33,929 nt of DNA from Comamonadaceae bacterium (GCA_947450645.1 CANFWH010000025.1:1-33929), one strand, 5' to 3'. Counted from the stretch's first letter, positions 23,671 to 33,929 are shown. Notes: generated by a model from the letters alone, not told the origin. Translations and numbers: made by a program.

Positions 23671-23699
23671 AACGCCATGCTTTTGCATGGCGTTTTTTT
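23671..23699. terminator. Bidirectional terminator between phaB and ribE
   Basis: AACGCCATGC (23671-23680) pairs exactly with GCATGGCGTT (23685-23694) around TTTT. A T-run follows on the plus strand and an A-run precedes it, so it can end both the pha message and the converging ribE message. Confidence 0.9.
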
Positions 23700-23709
23700 G
23701 TGAGGATTT

Positions 23710-24324
23710 TTACCGTACCAGCATTCGCTCGACGTAACGTGCAATCAAATCAATCTCTAGGTTGATGCTACTACCGACTTTGAGATCCCCCAGCGCCGTG
23801 TTTTCAATGGTATGCGGAATAAGATTGATGCTGATCTCGCAGCCATTTGGCGTGTCTTGAACGCTATTGGTGGTCAAGCTCACGCCGTTAATGGTGGCTG
23901 AACCTTTAGTTGCTAAAAACTTGGCAAGCGGGGTGGGGCACAGAATCCGTAACTCCCAGCTCTCACCAACTAGCGTGAAGTGCGTCACTGTTCCCACACC
24001 ATCCACATGCCCACTCACGATATGGCCGCCCAAGCGGTCGTGCGCACGCAGTGCCTTTTCTAAATTGATGCGTCCTACTTTATCGAGTCTCGCCGTTTTG
24101 CTGAGCGATTCGGCTGAAATATCAATCGTGAATTGATCGGCGCTTGCGTCAAAAGTCGTGACTGTCATGCAAGCGCCGTTCAACGCAATGCTATCGCCAA
24201 GCCCGACATCCGACAAATAGCCAGTAGGCGCGGCAATAGTCAGTCGCTTTCCGAATGTGTCATTTGCACCCAGATTTTCAATTTTTATGATGCTGCCAAC
24301 ACCTGTGATAATACCTGTAAACAT
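23710..24324 (-). CDS. ribE: Riboflavin synthase alpha subunit
   Basis: The 204-residue protein carries two lumazine-binding repeats of about 95 residues, beginning with the family-typical MFTGIITGVG. It dismutates two molecules of 6,7-dimethyl-8-ribityllumazine to riboflavin. It is the last gene of the minus-strand glyA-nrdR-ribD-ribE run, 18 bases after ribD. No FMN riboswitch is visible near it. Confidence 0.94.
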   Translation of the reverse strand: MFTGIITGVGSIIKIENLGANDTFGKRLTIAAPTGYLSDVGLGDSIALNGACMTVTTFDASADQFTIDISAESLSKTARLDKVGRINLEKALRAHDRLGGHIVSGHVDGVGTVTHFTLVGESWELRILCPTPLAKFLATKGSATINGVSLTTNSVQDTPNGCEISINLIPHTIENTALGDLKVGSSINLEIDLIARYVERMLVR

Positions 24325-24342
24325 TTCTTTATCTATTTGATT

Positions 24343-25494
24343 TTATTTATTATTTAATCTTACAAGGATGCGAAGATCGTCGCTAATTCGATCAATTGAA
24401 TGGTATCGAAGTTTAGGTGTTTGCGCTAGGGATTCGAACGCACCGAGGTTAGCAATGCCTAATCCTGTGCCAATGAGTTGGGCGCTTTGGTAGAGCAAAA
24501 GCTCATCAACCAGACCCTCATGCCACATAGAGCCGTTGAGTTTGAAGCCCGCCTCGACGTGAAGTTCGTTGATTTGTCGCTGCCCTAAATCGCGCAACAT
24601 AGCTGCTAAATCAACTTTGCCCGCCGCATTGGGTAACGAAATAACTTCTGCACCTAAAGCTTGGAGTGCTTTAACTTTTGCTTGTTTGGCTTTGCTTGTA
24701 GGTTTAATTGCAGTGTAAATCCAAACGGGTCGTGAAATAGCCCATAGCTTGGCATGTAGGGGTACTTCTAATTGGCTATCAACCAGTACAAGTGTGGGTT
24801 CGCGTGGTGTGGAGACATGTCGCACATTGAGACTGGGGTCATCGGCCAACACCGTACCGATGCCTGTGAGAATGGCGCAACTTCTGGCACGCCACTTGTG
24901 CCCGTCGATGCGAGCGGCTTCGCCTGTAATCCATTGGCTTTGGCCGTTGGGCAGGGCGGTGATGCCGTCAAGCGAGGCGGCAGCTTTCATGCGAACCCAA
25001 GGCAAACCTTTTCCACTTGGAGCCGCCATGCGCTTCATAAACCCGATGTTGATCTCAAACGCTTCTTTTGCGCCATCGCCGATTTCGACTTCAATGCCCG
25101 CAACGCGCAGTGCAGCAAAGCCTTGCCCAACAACCAGCGGATTAGGGTCTTCTAGGCTTGCAACGACTTTTGCTAGGCCAATCTGGATAAGGGCTGCAGA
25201 GCATGCGCCTGTACGACCCTGATGGCTACAAGGCTCTAGCGTGACATAGGCTATCGTGCCCTTTGGCACTTGGCCTGCAATAAGGTTGCCCTTGGCTGTG
25301 GCATCACGAATCGCCATCACTTCGGCATGGGCTTCGCCTGCTTTTTGTGTATGACCTTCGCCCAAAATGCGGCCATCTGCCGCGACTAGAACACAGCCAA
25401 CACGAGGATTAGGAGAGGTGAGATGGATCGCTGATTCGGCAAGAGCCAATGCCCTTGCCATGTGCAGGCTGGGCGACTTTGCTGTGAAGGTCAC
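24343..25494 (-). CDS. ribD: Bifunctional riboflavin deaminase-reductase RibD
   Basis: The 383-residue enzyme catalyses the deamination and side-chain reduction steps after GTP cyclohydrolase II. The N-terminal deaminase domain binds zinc through H56 (HAE), C89 (PCSH) and C98, with E58 as proton shuttle. The C-terminal reductase domain starts near residue 160 ([13 protein letters not shown]). Its start overlaps the end of nrdR by 4 bases, so the two are coupled. Confidence 0.94.
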   Translation of the reverse strand: MTFTAKSPSLHMARALALAESAIHLTSPNPRVGCVLVAADGRILGEGHTQKAGEAHAEVMAIRDATAKGNLIAGQVPKGTIAYVTLEPCSHQGRTGACSAALIQIGLAKVVASLEDPNPLVVGQGFAALRVAGIEVEIGDGAKEAFEINIGFMKRMAAPSGKGLPWVRMKAAASLDGITALPNGQSQWITGEAARIDGHKWRARSCAILTGIGTVLADDPSLNVRHVSTPREPTLVLVDSQLEVPLHAKLWAISRPVWIYTAIKPTSKAKQAKVKALQALGAEVISLPNAAGKVDLAAMLRDLGQRQINELHVEAGFKLNGSMWHEGLVDELLLYQSAQLIGTGLGIANLGAFESLAQTPKLRYHSIDRISDDLRILVRLNNK

Positions 25495-25940
25495 TTACGA
25501 ACCTCGTCCACCAATGCTCGGAACTCGTCAATGTCCTCAAAGCTGCGGTACACGCTGGCAAAACGCACGTAAGCCACTTTGTCGAGTTTTTTGAGTTCGC
25601 GCATGACCAACTCGCCAATGCGGCCACTAGCGACTTCGCGCAGTCCCGAATTCATGAGTTTGTCTTCAATGCGCTCAATGGCAGAATCTATTTGCTCCGT
25701 GCTGACAGGGCGTTTGCGCAGGGCAATATGGAGTGAGCCGTTCAGTTTTTCGCGCTCGTACTCAATACGACGCCCATCTTTTTTGACAATCCGCGGGAAG
25801 CTGACGTCGGGGCGCTCGTAGGTGGTGAAGCGCTTTTCGCACGAACCGCAGACGCGGCGGCGGCGGATAAACTCACCTTCTTCTGCCACCCGCGTCTCCA
25901 GAACTTGGGTATCTAGGTGGGAGCAGAAGGGGCAGCGCAT
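25491..25940 (-). CDS. nrdR: Transcriptional repressor NrdR
   Basis: The 149-residue repressor of ribonucleotide reductase genes has an N-terminal zinc ribbon (C3, C6, C31, C34) and an ATP-cone domain (about 46-136) that senses ATP/dATP. It normally binds NrdR boxes before nrd genes; none is seen in this window. The glyA-nrdR-ribD-ribE order is common in betaproteobacteria. It starts 26 bases after glyA and overlaps ribD by 4 bases. Confidence 0.95.
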   Translation of the reverse strand: MRCPFCSHLDTQVLETRVAEEGEFIRRRRVCGSCEKRFTTYERPDVSFPRIVKKDGRRIEYEREKLNGSLHIALRKRPVSTEQIDSAIERIEDKLMNSGLREVASGRIGELVMRELKKLDKVAYVRFASVYRSFEDIDEFRALVDEVRK

Positions 25941-25966
25941 GGGCTGAGAGTTTAGGAGTGGCTAAC

Positions 25967-27211
25967 TTATTTGTAAACGGGAAAATGCGCAGTGAGCGCG
26001 TGTACCTTGGCGCGGACGGCAGCAATCACGGACTCGTCTTTTGCACCTTCGAGCACATCAGCCACTAAGTTAGCAGTGAGGCGAGCCTCTTCGTCTTTAA
26101 AGCCGCGTGTGGTCATGGCGGGCGATCCAATACGGATGCCGCTTGTGACCATTGGCTTTTCAGGGTCATTCGGGATGGCATTTTTATTGACCGTAATGTG
26201 CGCTTGTCCAAGAGCCGCATCGGCTTCTTTGCCGGTAATGCCTTTGGAGCGCAAATCAACGAGCATCAAATGGCTTTGCGTGCCACCGCTGACAATGCGC
26301 AGGCCACGCTGGGTCAGGGTTTCAGCCATGATGCTGGCGTTTTTAATGACTTGCTGTTGGTAAATTCTGAACTCAGGTGAGAGCGCTTCTTTGAATGCCA
26401 CCGCTTTAGCGGCAATCACATGCATCAGCGGGCCGCCTTGTAGGCCTGGGAAGATAGCGCTGTTGATGGCTTTCTCAAACTCGGCCTTCATCAAAATCAA
26501 GCCGCCACGGGGGCCGCGCAAAGTTTTATGGGTGGTGGATGTCACGATATCAGCATGTGGCACAGGGCTTGGGTACACGCCAGCAGCAATCAATCCTGCG
26601 TAATGCGCCATGTCCACCATAAAAATCGCACCGACTTCTTTAGCGATTTTGGCAAAACGAGCAAAGTCAATGTGTAGGCTGTACGCCGAAGCACCCGCAA
26701 TGATGAGCTTGGGCTTGTGCTCGCGAGCAGTGCGCTCCATTGCCTCGTAGTCGATTTCCTCTTTGGTGTTGAGGCCGTAGCTCACCACGTTAAACCATTT
26801 GCCACTCATATTAAGTGCCATGCCATGCGTGAGGTGTCCACCTTCGGCAAGGCTCATACCCATGATGGTGTCGCCGGGTTTTAAGAAAGCTAAAAAGACG
26901 GCTTCGTTAGCCGATGCGCCGCAGTGCGGTTGTACGTTGGCAGCTTCCGCGCCAAAGAGTTCCTTGATGCGATCAATCGCGAGTTGCTCGGCAATGTCCA
27001 CATATTCGCAGCCACCGTAGTAGCGCTTACCCGGGTAGCCTTCAGCGTATTTGTTCGTCAGCTGTGAGCCCTGCGCGTCCATGACCGCTGGCGACGTGTA
27101 GTTTTCGCTGGCAATTAGCTCAATGTGCCGCTCTTGGCGCTGATGCTCCGCCTGGATAGCGGCAAAAATTTCGGGATCGGCTTCTTTGACGAGGATGCTT
27201 TTTTGGAACAT
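25967..27211 (-). CDS. glyA: Serine hydroxymethyltransferase
   Basis: The 414-residue PLP enzyme converts serine and tetrahydrofolate to glycine and methylene-THF. The PLP lysine is K229 in [13 protein letters not shown]. Blocks [12 protein letters not shown] and [18 protein letters not shown] are family-typical, and length is normal. It probably heads the operon with nrdR and rib genes. The lytic transglycosylase gene ends 42 bases upstream on the same strand. Confidence 0.96.
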   Translation of the reverse strand: MFQKSILVKEADPEIFAAIQAEHQRQERHIELIASENYTSPAVMDAQGSQLTNKYAEGYPGKRYYGGCEYVDIAEQLAIDRIKELFGAEAANVQPHCGASANEAVFLAFLKPGDTIMGMSLAEGGHLTHGMALNMSGKWFNVVSYGLNTKEEIDYEAMERTAREHKPKLIIAGASAYSLHIDFARFAKIAKEVGAIFMVDMAHYAGLIAAGVYPSPVPHADIVTSTTHKTLRGPRGGLILMKAEFEKAINSAIFPGLQGGPLMHVIAAKAVAFKEALSPEFRIYQQQVIKNASIMAETLTQRGLRIVSGGTQSHLMLVDLRSKGITGKEADAALGQAHITVNKNAIPNDPEKPMVTSGIRIGSPAMTTRGFKDEEARLTANLVADVLEGAKDESVIAAVRAKVHALTAHFPVYK

Positions 27212-27253
27212 GGCTGGGTTGTTACAAGTAAGAGGATGGAATTTCGAGAGGTA

Positions 27254-27937
27254 TCAATTGTGCGATGAGAGCGCGACTTGTTGCTTGCCGTGATCTGTAA
27301 GAACGCTGTCCAGACGCTGTTGTTCAAGCAACACTTTGTCTGAGTAGCCGCCATCATCGCCAGTAGTTGTGCCTACATATTGGCGTAGTCCGCCTTCGAT
27401 AGAACCAGCTTTATTAATACAGTCCAGTAAGATTTTTGCACCGACTCGTAAATTGCTAATAGGGTCAAACGCTGCTAGCTTACCGCCAAAATTTTCATAT
27501 TTATCTGTGTGAACTTTGGTCATGACCTGCATCAAACCTTGTGCGCCGACAGAGCTTTGGGCGAACGGATTAAAGCCTGATTCAACCGCCATGACAGCTA
27601 AAATCAGAGTCGGCTCTAACTGTAAACGTTGTCCTGTTTCAAACGCTTGAGCGACTAGCGCGCTCATGGGTTCTGGCGCAACACGGTATTTTTTGCTCAA
27701 CCACTGCGCCAAGTCTGCCTGATCTTTGGGTAGCTTGCTAGGGTTAACAGCAGTCACGCGGTCAATGGCGTCCATATCAGAGCCTAGGCCTGTTAGTTCA
27801 ATTTGACGATCTTGTAGCCAGCTGAGCAAGTGCCACTCGCTCACATTACGCCAGTCGGGACGGAACAGCAAAGCCGCGATGGCAATGAGTACCAATAGAC
27901 CAAGCGAAGATAACGAACGATAAATGCTTTTTAACAT
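27254..27937 (-). CDS. Membrane-anchored lytic transglycosylase (SLT domain)
   Basis: The 227-residue protein has an N-terminal membrane anchor (about 10-25) and a C-terminal SLT domain from about residue 90. The catalytic glutamate is E119 in VESGFNP, followed by GAQGLMQVM, as in MltC/Slt-type enzymes. It cleaves peptidoglycan glycan strands with 1,6-anhydro formation. The last 20 residues are not conserved in the family. The 162 bases upstream are AT-rich and shared with the divergent DUF349 gene. Confidence 0.88.
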   Translation of the reverse strand: MLKSIYRSLSSLGLLVLIAIAALLFRPDWRNVSEWHLLSWLQDRQIELTGLGSDMDAIDRVTAVNPSKLPKDQADLAQWLSKKYRVAPEPMSALVAQAFETGQRLQLEPTLILAVMAVESGFNPFAQSSVGAQGLMQVMTKVHTDKYENFGGKLAAFDPISNLRVGAKILLDCINKAGSIEGGLRQYVGTTTGDDGGYSDKVLLEQQRLDSVLTDHGKQQVALSSHN

Positions 27938-28099
27938 TAGGGTTTACACGCATAAAAACGTGCTTTTGTGAAAACGAGCGAAGTTTAGCCGCAAAATTTA
28001 CTTATTTCAAAACTAATAAACTGATTATACATACAGATATAAATCTTACTTGAAATCAATTTTGCGAAGGAAAAACATCATCAAAGTACAGGAAAATAG

Positions 28100-30781
28100 A
28101 TGCTTTGCAAATTTACATGGCGCATCGTGCCTCACTCTCTAATGAACTTTGATCTCCCAACCCTTGACCAGATGACTGGCGGCATTTTTGGCGCAATGAC
28201 TTCTAGCGAGCGCACCAGCCGTGTTCGAGCTTGGTTAGATAGCAGCCCCAGTCAGGAGCATATGCAAGCGGTCTACAAGGAGCTGTCAACACGTGATAAA
28301 GGTGCGTGCCGTCCGCTGCGTGAACGCTTAGACGATCTTCGCAAGGCGAAGACGCAAGACGGCCTGGCGCAGGAATGGGCAGATAAAGCACAAACGTTGA
28401 TTGACCAGCTTCGCATGAACATTGCTGACGGCATGGCTTGGCAGCGTGACGCGGCGAAAGCGGGTGCGCCGCTATCGAAAGAGCCACTGGCTAATTTGAA
28501 AGCAAAATTGGCCGAGCGAGTCGCCAAAATTGAAGAGGTACAGCACCAAGTGGCCGTGCAACGCGAAGCTGCCGCCTTGTTTGCTCAGCGCCTTGAGACG
28601 CTTAGCACCAAGCCTCTGGCTGAAGTGTTAGCCCAGCGCGAGACGCTCGTTCGTGATGCAGGCGACTGGAAGTCCAAGTCGCAAGAATTAATGACGCGAC
28701 CTGAGTGGCAAGACATCGACGCCAAGTTACCGCCCCAATTGCAAACTTCAGAAAACCAGCTCTTTGCGATTTGGGGTGCATTTGCTTCAGTGATGGATAC
28801 AGCCGAAGTGGCTAAAGTGGACGGTGATGCGCCCCTGCCGTCTATCCCTGTTTGGGCAGACGAGATTCGCGTTGCACGTGGGCAAGCATTGCCGCAGTCC
28901 AAGTTAGAGAAACACGGAAAAGGGGTCTCCAAGCCAAAAATTGACCCAGAGCAACGCAAGGCAGCTCACGACGCAGTGATCCCTATATTGATAAAGTTAG
29001 AAGAAGAACTTGCAGCAGGTCACGGTAAAGCCACGGCTGGCGCAGCCAACAACCTGCGACAAGCGCTCAAAGAACACGGCGCTTGGATTGACGGCAAGTT
29101 GGATTTGGCTTGCCATGCGGCGCTGGGCGCGGCGGGTGAATTGGAAGGCTGGCAGCGCTGGCGCGCCGATCAAATCCGTCAAAACTTAGTCGAGCAAGCA
29201 CAAGGTTTGTTGGCTAAGCCTTTGCAAGGTCGCAAGCAACAAGACAGCATTCGCACTTTGCGTGACCAGTGGAAGCAAGCCGATCAAGGCGGCATCCCGA
29301 ATCATGGCCTGTGGAAGCGATTTGACGACGCTTGCAACGAAGCGCATAAATTGGTTGAGGCTTGGCTAGAAGAAGTTAAGGCCAAGAGCGCCGTGGTCGT
29401 TGCTGAGCGCACTGCACTTTTGGAGAAACTGAAAGAGTGGGGCGCAGAGCAAAAAGCGACTATTGCGGCTCTGACGGGTGATGCCAAGCCTGATTGGAAG
29501 GGCATGCACCGCAGCTTGCATTTATTCAGTACACAGTGGCGCGAGTCGGGTCATTTGAGCGAGCGCGATTTTGATGCGCTCCAAACAGCTTGGAAGGCCG
29601 CCATCAAAGAAGCCGCCGAGCCGCTAGATACAGCGCAAAAGGGCACATTTGCCCGTCGCCAAGGTTTGATTGAACAAGCCAAAGAGATGGTGGAAGCCGT
29701 GGGCAAGGGCGCTGATTTGCGCATTGATTTTGTGCGCAACTTGCAGCAGCAGTGGCAAGTGGAGGCGCAAAGCGTGCCGCTAGACCGCAAGACCGAGCAA
29801 AAGCAATGGGATAACTTCAAAGCCACGATTGACAGCGCTTTTGTTAAAAAAGATGAAATGCGTAACGCGGCAAGAGAAGCGTATGTTGCTAATTTAAGCG
29901 TTCACGACAAGGCGGTGCTAGAAGCGTCTAAAGCGCTGGACGAAGCCAACGCCACGGGCGAGGCAGGCAAGATTCAAGCTGCCATGAGCACGCTGCAGGC
30001 GGCGCTGCGTGGGCAAGCCGTGCAAGTGGCTGCGGCACCAAAGGCTGAAGTGCCTGCGCCAGCAGTCGCCGATGCGGCAACGCCAAGTGAAGAGGGCGCT
30101 TCGGCAGAAGCGGTAGAGCCCGCGGAAGTCGTAGTAGTACCAGCGCCAGTCAAAGTTGTTAAACCTTTGGTGGCGATGCGCAGCGATGACCGCAAATCGG
30201 CTAAAGCACCTGAGCCTTCTAAGTTTGGCAAGCGCCCCGATGACCGAGGCGCTGCAGGCCAAGCTGGACGTGGCTTTGGCGGTAGGGATGCTCGGGAGCC
30301 CCGTGAGGCAAGAGGCCCAAGGTTGTCGGATGAAGCCTTCCACGCACAGCGCAAAGCTTTGGAGCACGCCGAATTCGCGCTCAAAAAACTGCAAATGCAA
30401 GCGCATGGCGAAGTGGTGACTAGCATTTTGACGGCGTGGCAAAGCCGCACAGCAGACGGTATTCCTGCGGCAAATGCGCTGGGCAAAGCAGTGAACTCTG
30501 CTACGCGCACGCAGTGGGTGCAGGCGCTGGGCAAACTAGAAGTTGCGGCTGATGTGGCGGGCAGAGCGCTTTTACGCCTTGAGATGGCAACGGGCGTGCC
30601 AACGCCAGCGGACTATTTAAACGACCGCCGCGCTTTGCAGCTGCAACTACTCACTAAACGCAACGATCCAGCTCCAAGCCAGACTTGGGGTGCGGACGTG
30701 GCAAAGGTATTGGAGTCGGGTTATTCCGAAGCTACGGCCAAGCGTTTGCAGGCGAACTTAAAAGCGCTGTTGAAGGCTTAA
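28100..30781 (+). CDS. Large DUF349-repeat protein
   Basis: The 893-residue protein is mostly charged helix with at least three DUF349-type repeats (around 380-440, 470-520 and 545-600), each built on a W...F...D.A pattern such as QWKQADQ. A flexible Ala/Pro/Glu-rich linker (about 640-740) with a Gly/Arg-rich part (RGFGGRDAREPREARGPR) leads to a C-terminal helical domain. DUF349 function is not established. AGGA 6 bases before the ATG at 28100 supports that start over ATG 28142, which has none. Its stop overlaps that of the converging transporter gene. Confidence 0.85.
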   Translation: MLCKFTWRIVPHSLMNFDLPTLDQMTGGIFGAMTSSERTSRVRAWLDSSPSQEHMQAVYKELSTRDKGACRPLRERLDDLRKAKTQDGLAQEWADKAQTLIDQLRMNIADGMAWQRDAAKAGAPLSKEPLANLKAKLAERVAKIEEVQHQVAVQREAAALFAQRLETLSTKPLAEVLAQRETLVRDAGDWKSKSQELMTRPEWQDIDAKLPPQLQTSENQLFAIWGAFASVMDTAEVAKVDGDAPLPSIPVWADEIRVARGQALPQSKLEKHGKGVSKPKIDPEQRKAAHDAVIPILIKLEEELAAGHGKATAGAANNLRQALKEHGAWIDGKLDLACHAALGAAGELEGWQRWRADQIRQNLVEQAQGLLAKPLQGRKQQDSIRTLRDQWKQADQGGIPNHGLWKRFDDACNEAHKLVEAWLEEVKAKSAVVVAERTALLEKLKEWGAEQKATIAALTGDAKPDWKGMHRSLHLFSTQWRESGHLSERDFDALQTAWKAAIKEAAEPLDTAQKGTFARRQGLIEQAKEMVEAVGKGADLRIDFVRNLQQQWQVEAQSVPLDRKTEQKQWDNFKATIDSAFVKKDEMRNAAREAYVANLSVHDKAVLEASKALDEANATGEAGKIQAAMSTLQAALRGQAVQVAAAPKAEVPAPAVADAATPSEEGASAEAVEPAEVVVVPAPVKVVKPLVAMRSDDRKSAKAPEPSKFGKRPDDRGAAGQAGRGFGGRDAREPREARGPRLSDEAFHAQRKALEHAEFALKKLQMQAHGEVVTSILTAWQSRTADGIPAANALGKAVNSATRTQWVQALGKLEVAADVAGRALLRLEMATGVPTPADYLNDRRALQLQLLTKRNDPAPSQTWGADVAKVLESGYSEATAKRLQANLKALLKA

Positions 30782-31347
30782 ATCAGCATCGCGCCTACGA
30801 TTGCACCAATACCCAAGAGCCATAACAGGTGAATCTTGGTGCGCCACACAATCAAGGTGGCAAGAAAAGTCATCAACCAAAACGGCCAATCGCTGGCTTT
30901 GGCGTTTGCTGTTGTTAGCAGGTAAGACGTCGAGACCAAGAGTGCCAGTGTCACGGGAACGAGTCCTGCTTTAAACGCTTGAACGCCCAATCGCTCGCGA
31001 TTAGCGTGCATCCAGCGCGTCACGGTGAGCGTGGTGACGGTGCTGGGCAATAAGATACCGAAGAAGGTTGCTGCCATTGCCGCAGCTGCGCCTGCAAAAC
31101 CAAAACCCACCATGCCTGCGTTCCAGCCCATCAGGGCAATAAATATGGCGTTGGGACCTGGAGCAGCTTGGGCAATGGCAATCGAGGCGCTAAATTGCGC
31201 ATCTGTGAGCCAGTGATGCTCGACCACCAAATAGCGATGAATGTCAGGAGCGGTAGATATCGCGCCGCCAATGGCAAGTAGCGATAGCGAGAGGAAGTGA
31301 CTAAACAGTTCCCACCAATCCGCCCAATTGAGTTGCCATGCGCTCAC
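30778..31347 (-). CDS. Chromate transporter, second half-size subunit
   Basis: The 189-residue membrane protein carries one ChrA/CHR domain with about five or six hydrophobic segments. SLLAIGGAIST and QAAPGPNAIF correspond to conserved CHR blocks. Short CHR proteins come in pairs encoded by adjacent genes and work as heterodimers to export chromate. The GTG at 31347 is preferred: it overlaps the upstream stop as GTGA and has GGAG upstream. An ORF start at 31401 would add 18 residues inside the preceding gene. Confidence 0.82.
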   Translation of the reverse strand: MSAWQLNWADWWELFSHFLSLSLLAIGGAISTAPDIHRYLVVEHHWLTDAQFSASIAIAQAAPGPNAIFIALMGWNAGMVGFGFAGAAAAMAATFFGILLPSTVTTLTVTRWMHANRERLGVQAFKAGLVPVTLALLVSTSYLLTTANAKASDWPFWLMTFLATLIVWRTKIHLLWLLGIGAIVGAMLI

Positions 31348-31949
31348 AAGATTCTCTCCGCTTGGCTTTGCGCCTGTGTAACGAGACGCGAATAGGTCCA
31401 AAGAATGGACGGCAAACCAACCAAAATGATCGCAAAAATGAGTGGTTTATGTAGCACGGCCACCCATATAAACGTAGCGATGACGGCCAGCGCAAAAGCG
31501 ATTTTGCCTGCAGGGCTGGTTTTGATATTGACAAAAAGTTTGAGCCCTGTTGCACCAATCAATCCCGCCGCCACAGCGCCCATACCTTTGACAGCGCCTG
31601 CGACCAAGGGCAACATGGCAAATTGATTATAAATGGTGGCTAGGATGAGTACCAAGGTTGTGGGCACGAGGAACAAGCCTGCAATCGATACGATGGCGCC
31701 GCGTATGCCGAAGTACCTGTCACCCAGCATGATGCCAAGGTTAACCACGTTGGGGCCAGGCAGCACTTGCGATACCGCCCAGTCCTCAGCGAACTCTTTA
31801 GGTGTTAGCCACTTCTTTTGCTCACACAGCACGCGCTGCGCTACGGCCAGCACGCCCCCAAAGCCTTGCAAGGCCATGAAGGTAAAGGAGAGAAAAAGGT
31901 CGAGAAGCGAAGAGGGGCGTGAGTGTGAGTTGGAATCTGAGTTCTGCAT
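31344..31949 (-). CDS. Chromate transporter, first half-size subunit
   Basis: The 201-residue protein is a CHR-domain membrane protein with about five or six hydrophobic segments. The conserved blocks FMALQGFGGVLAVAQR and SQVLPGPNVVNLG are present. It is the partner of the next gene, which it overlaps by 4 bases. The ATG at 31949 (MQNSDSN) gives a normal N-terminus; the longer frame to 32117 runs into the divergent oxidase gene and is unlikely. CHR pairs are known for chromate efflux, but some members may move sulfate or other oxyanions. Confidence 0.85.
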   Translation of the reverse strand: MQNSDSNSHSRPSSLLDLFLSFTFMALQGFGGVLAVAQRVLCEQKKWLTPKEFAEDWAVSQVLPGPNVVNLGIMLGDRYFGIRGAIVSIAGLFLVPTTLVLILATIYNQFAMLPLVAGAVKGMGAVAAGLIGATGLKLFVNIKTSPAGKIAFALAVIATFIWVAVLHKPLIFAIILVGLPSILWTYSRLVTQAQSQAERIL

Positions 31950-31977
31950 AATTGAATGGTAAACGATACTTAGAACT

Positions 31978-33090
31978 ATGACAGACAAAATAGATTGCGT
32001 GGTAATCGGTGCTGGAGTTGTAGGCCTCGCAGTGGCTCGTGCTGTGGCACTGTCGCCTGCGTTTGCAGGCCGAGAAGTCATGGTGCTGGAGGCGGCCAAT
32101 GCGATTGGCACAGGCACAAGCTCTCGTAACAGTGAGGTGATTCATGCGGGCATTTATTACTCGCAGGGATCACTCAAAGCCAAGCTCTGCGTGGAGGGCA
32201 AAGCCATGCTGTACGCGTATTGCGACGAGCGTGGCATTGGCTACAAGCGATGCGGCAAGTTGCTTGTGGCAACTAACGATGCGCAAGTCGCTCAACTACA
32301 AGGCATCATCGCCAAAGCAGCCGCTAATGGCGTCAATGATTTGGTCTTGATCACACGCGAAGAAGCGCAAAGCATGGAGCCAGCGCTTTCATGCGTGGCA
32401 GCCGTGCATTCGCCCAGTACGGGCATTATTGATAGCCATGCGCTCATGCTCAGTTTGCAAGGCGACTTAGAAAACGCAGGTGGCATGGTCGTATTTAACA
32501 CTGCTGTAAGCCATATGGAATATGGCCTGCATGGCATTCGTGTACACACCGAAGATGGTATGGAGTTAGAGGCAAGCATCGTTGTCAATGCCAGCGGCTT
32601 GCATGCGCCAAGCCTAGCGCGGCGGATTCAAGGGTTGGATGCGGCGCACGTGCCGCCCGAGTTTTATTGCAAGGGAAACTATTTCACGCTGGCGGGTCGC
32701 TCGCCTTTTAATCGCTTAATTTATCCAGTGCCCGAAACCGCAGGGCTTGGCGTTCACTTGACGCTAGATTTGGGCGGGCAAGCCAAGTTTGGCCCCGATG
32801 TGGAATGGGTGGAGTCAAGCGACGATCTCGTTGTCGATCCAACAAGAGGCGATGGTTTCTATGCCGAGATCCGTAAATACTGGCCTGCATTGCAAGATGG
32901 CGCTTTGATTGCGGGTTACGCAGGCATTCGTCCCAAAATAAATAGCCAGCATGAAGCTGCCAAAGACTTTGTCATTCGAGGCGCAGATGTTCACGGCATC
33001 AAAGGTTTGGTCAATCTGTTTGGTATTGAGTCGCCTGGGCTGACAAGCTCATTGGCGATTGGGCAGTATGTCGTAGATTTACTGGGGTAG
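31978..33090 (+). CDS. lhgO: FAD-dependent oxidoreductase, L-2-hydroxyglutarate oxidase (LhgO)-like
   Basis: The 370-residue protein has an N-terminal FAD-binding fold with GAGVVGLA at about 11-18, followed by [18 protein letters not shown], typical of the LhgO/L2HGDH group. A C-terminal substrate domain ends in [15 protein letters not shown]. LhgO-type enzymes oxidise L-2-hydroxyglutarate to 2-oxoglutarate; related amino acid oxidases share the fold, so substrate is moderately sure. No clear ribosome binding site precedes the ATG, and only 28 bases separate it from the chromate transporter start. Confidence 0.82.
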   Translation: MTDKIDCVVIGAGVVGLAVARAVALSPAFAGREVMVLEAANAIGTGTSSRNSEVIHAGIYYSQGSLKAKLCVEGKAMLYAYCDERGIGYKRCGKLLVATNDAQVAQLQGIIAKAAANGVNDLVLITREEAQSMEPALSCVAAVHSPSTGIIDSHALMLSLQGDLENAGGMVVFNTAVSHMEYGLHGIRVHTEDGMELEASIVVNASGLHAPSLARRIQGLDAAHVPPEFYCKGNYFTLAGRSPFNRLIYPVPETAGLGVHLTLDLGGQAKFGPDVEWVESSDDLVVDPTRGDGFYAEIRKYWPALQDGALIAGYAGIRPKINSQHEAAKDFVIRGADVHGIKGLVNLFGIESPGLTSSLAIGQYVVDLLG

Positions 33091-33107
33091 ACCCTTACAA
33101 TCAGGGC

Positions 33108-33929
33108 ATGTCCGCCCACTCACCCGTCTTCGCTGACGTCTCTTTGTTTCCGCGCGACGCCAAGCCCTTAACTAGTTACCGCCCATTTTGGGCGAAGCGT
33201 TTTGGCGTGGCGAAGTTTTTGCCCATGTCGCGCGCCGAGATGGACGTGCTCGGCTGGGACTCGTGCGACATCATCATTGTGTGCGGCGATGCCTATGTTG
33301 ATCACCCCAGTTTTGGCATGGCGGTTATTGGGCGAACCCTTGAGCAGCAAGGCTTCCGAGTCGGTTTGATTTGCCAGCCCGACTGGAATAGCGCTGAAGC
33401 ATTTAAGCAGCTTGGCAAGCCCAATCTCTTTTGGGGCGTGAGCGCGGGCAACATGGACTCCATGATTAACCGCTACACGGCAGACCGCAAAATCAGAAGC
33501 GACGATGCATACACCCCAGGCGGCTTAGGCGGCAAGCGCCCTGACCGCGCCGCTTTGGTCTACGCCCAGCGCTGCAAGGAAGCCTTCCCCGAAGTGCCGC
33601 TGGTGCTGGGCGGTATTGAAGCCAGCCTGCGCCGCATCGCGCACTACGACTACTGGAGCGACAAAGTGCGCCGCTCAGTGCTGGTTGATGCCAAGGCCGA
33701 TTTGCTGCTCTACGGCAATGCCGAACGCGCCATTATTGAGATCGCCCATCGCCTTGCCAAACGCGAGCCGATTGAGACGATCACTGATATTCGCGGCACA
33801 GCGTTCGTCCGCAAAGCCACGCCACGCTTAGACGATGGCGATGCGGCATGGACAGAGATTGACTCCACAGATATCGACACCCCAGGCCGTATTGAGCAGG
33901 TTGTGAACCCGTACATGATGAGTTCGGAC
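33108..33929 (+). CDS. ygiQ: YgiQ-family radical SAM protein, N-terminal part
   Basis: The frame is open from ATG 33108 to the window edge (274 residues). It contains [38 protein letters not shown] and [25 protein letters not shown], which are signatures of the YgiQ N-terminal region. The radical SAM CxxxCxxC cluster motif lies further on, outside the window. YgiQ proteins are large (about 700 residues or more) and of unknown function. It starts 17 bases after the lhgO stop. Confidence 0.9.
   Translation, partial: MSAHSPVFADVSLFPRDAKPLTSYRPFWAKRFGVAKFLPMSRAEMDVLGWDSCDIIIVCGDAYVDHPSFGMAVIGRTLEQQGFRVGLICQPDWNSAEAFKQLGKPNLFWGVSAGNMDSMINRYTADRKIRSDDAYTPGGLGGKRPDRAALVYAQRCKEAFPEVPLVLGGIEASLRRIAHYDYWSDKVRRSVLVDAKADLLLYGNAERAIIEIAHRLAKREPIETITDIRGTAFVRKATPRLDDGDAAWTEIDSTDIDTPGRIEQVVNPYMMSSD

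Noticed and set aside
25495-27253. FMN riboswitch or NrdR boxes near the rib and nrdR genes
   Set aside because: ribD overlaps nrdR, leaving no leader, and no NrdR-box-like palindrome was seen in the short gaps.
31950-32117. N-terminal extension of the chromate transporter gene
   Set aside because: It runs inside the divergent oxidase gene and its residues are low-complexity without CHR features; ATG 31949 is a better start.

Overview
The window reads as a chromosome segment of a betaproteobacterium, most likely Burkholderiales. Reasons are a NagG/NagH-type salicylate hydroxylase and gentisate set, a phaC-phaA-phaB set, a glyA-nrdR-ribD-ribE run, a Bug-family binding protein and two short chromate transporter genes. 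The genus cannot be fixed from sequence alone. No gene-free stretch exceeds about 230 bases.

Region 1 (1-4930) is the right-hand end of a mobile island. It holds the tail of an IS transposase, then a DUF932 (TIGR03299-like) gene, an unknown 162-residue gene and a YqaJ-type exonuclease gene, then an LRAT-domain protein and an integrase-like gene. It ends at a copy of the 3' end of a tRNA-Pro gene (4905-4930), read here as attR; the intact tRNA-Pro should lie to the left, outside the window. Each of the first four genes after the IS is preceded by a terminator-like hairpin.

Region 2 (5001-12637) starts with tRNA-Arg(TCT). It then holds a minus-strand operon for converting salicylate-like substrates to central metabolites: nagG, nagH, a Rieske ferredoxin, gentisate 1,2-dioxygenase, fumarylpyruvate hydrolase and a NUDIX hydrolase. 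A divergent LysR regulator follows, with a NahR-like operator between. msrA and a DUF1932 dehydrogenase separate these from the maleylpyruvate isomerase, which completes gentisate -> maleylpyruvate -> fumarylpyruvate -> fumarate + pyruvate. No ferredoxin reductase gene is present.

Region 3 (12638-13628) is the main unexpected find: a solitary integron gene cassette (12748-13573). It ends in a 59-bp attC site, and its 5' boundary GTTATGCC is the exact complement of the attC left core GGCATAAC. It carries one gene for an uncharacterised membrane-anchored protein. No integron integrase is in the window.

Region 4 (13629-33929) is mostly core metabolism: a PhyH-type oxygenase, a tartrate/malate dehydrogenase-like gene, a Bug protein, psd, pgeF, a NERD-helicase fusion, phaC/phaA/phaB, then ribE, ribD, nrdR, glyA and a lytic transglycosylase on the minus strand. 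A large DUF349 protein, a two-gene chromate transporter, an LhgO-like oxidase and the start of a YgiQ-type radical SAM protein finish the window.
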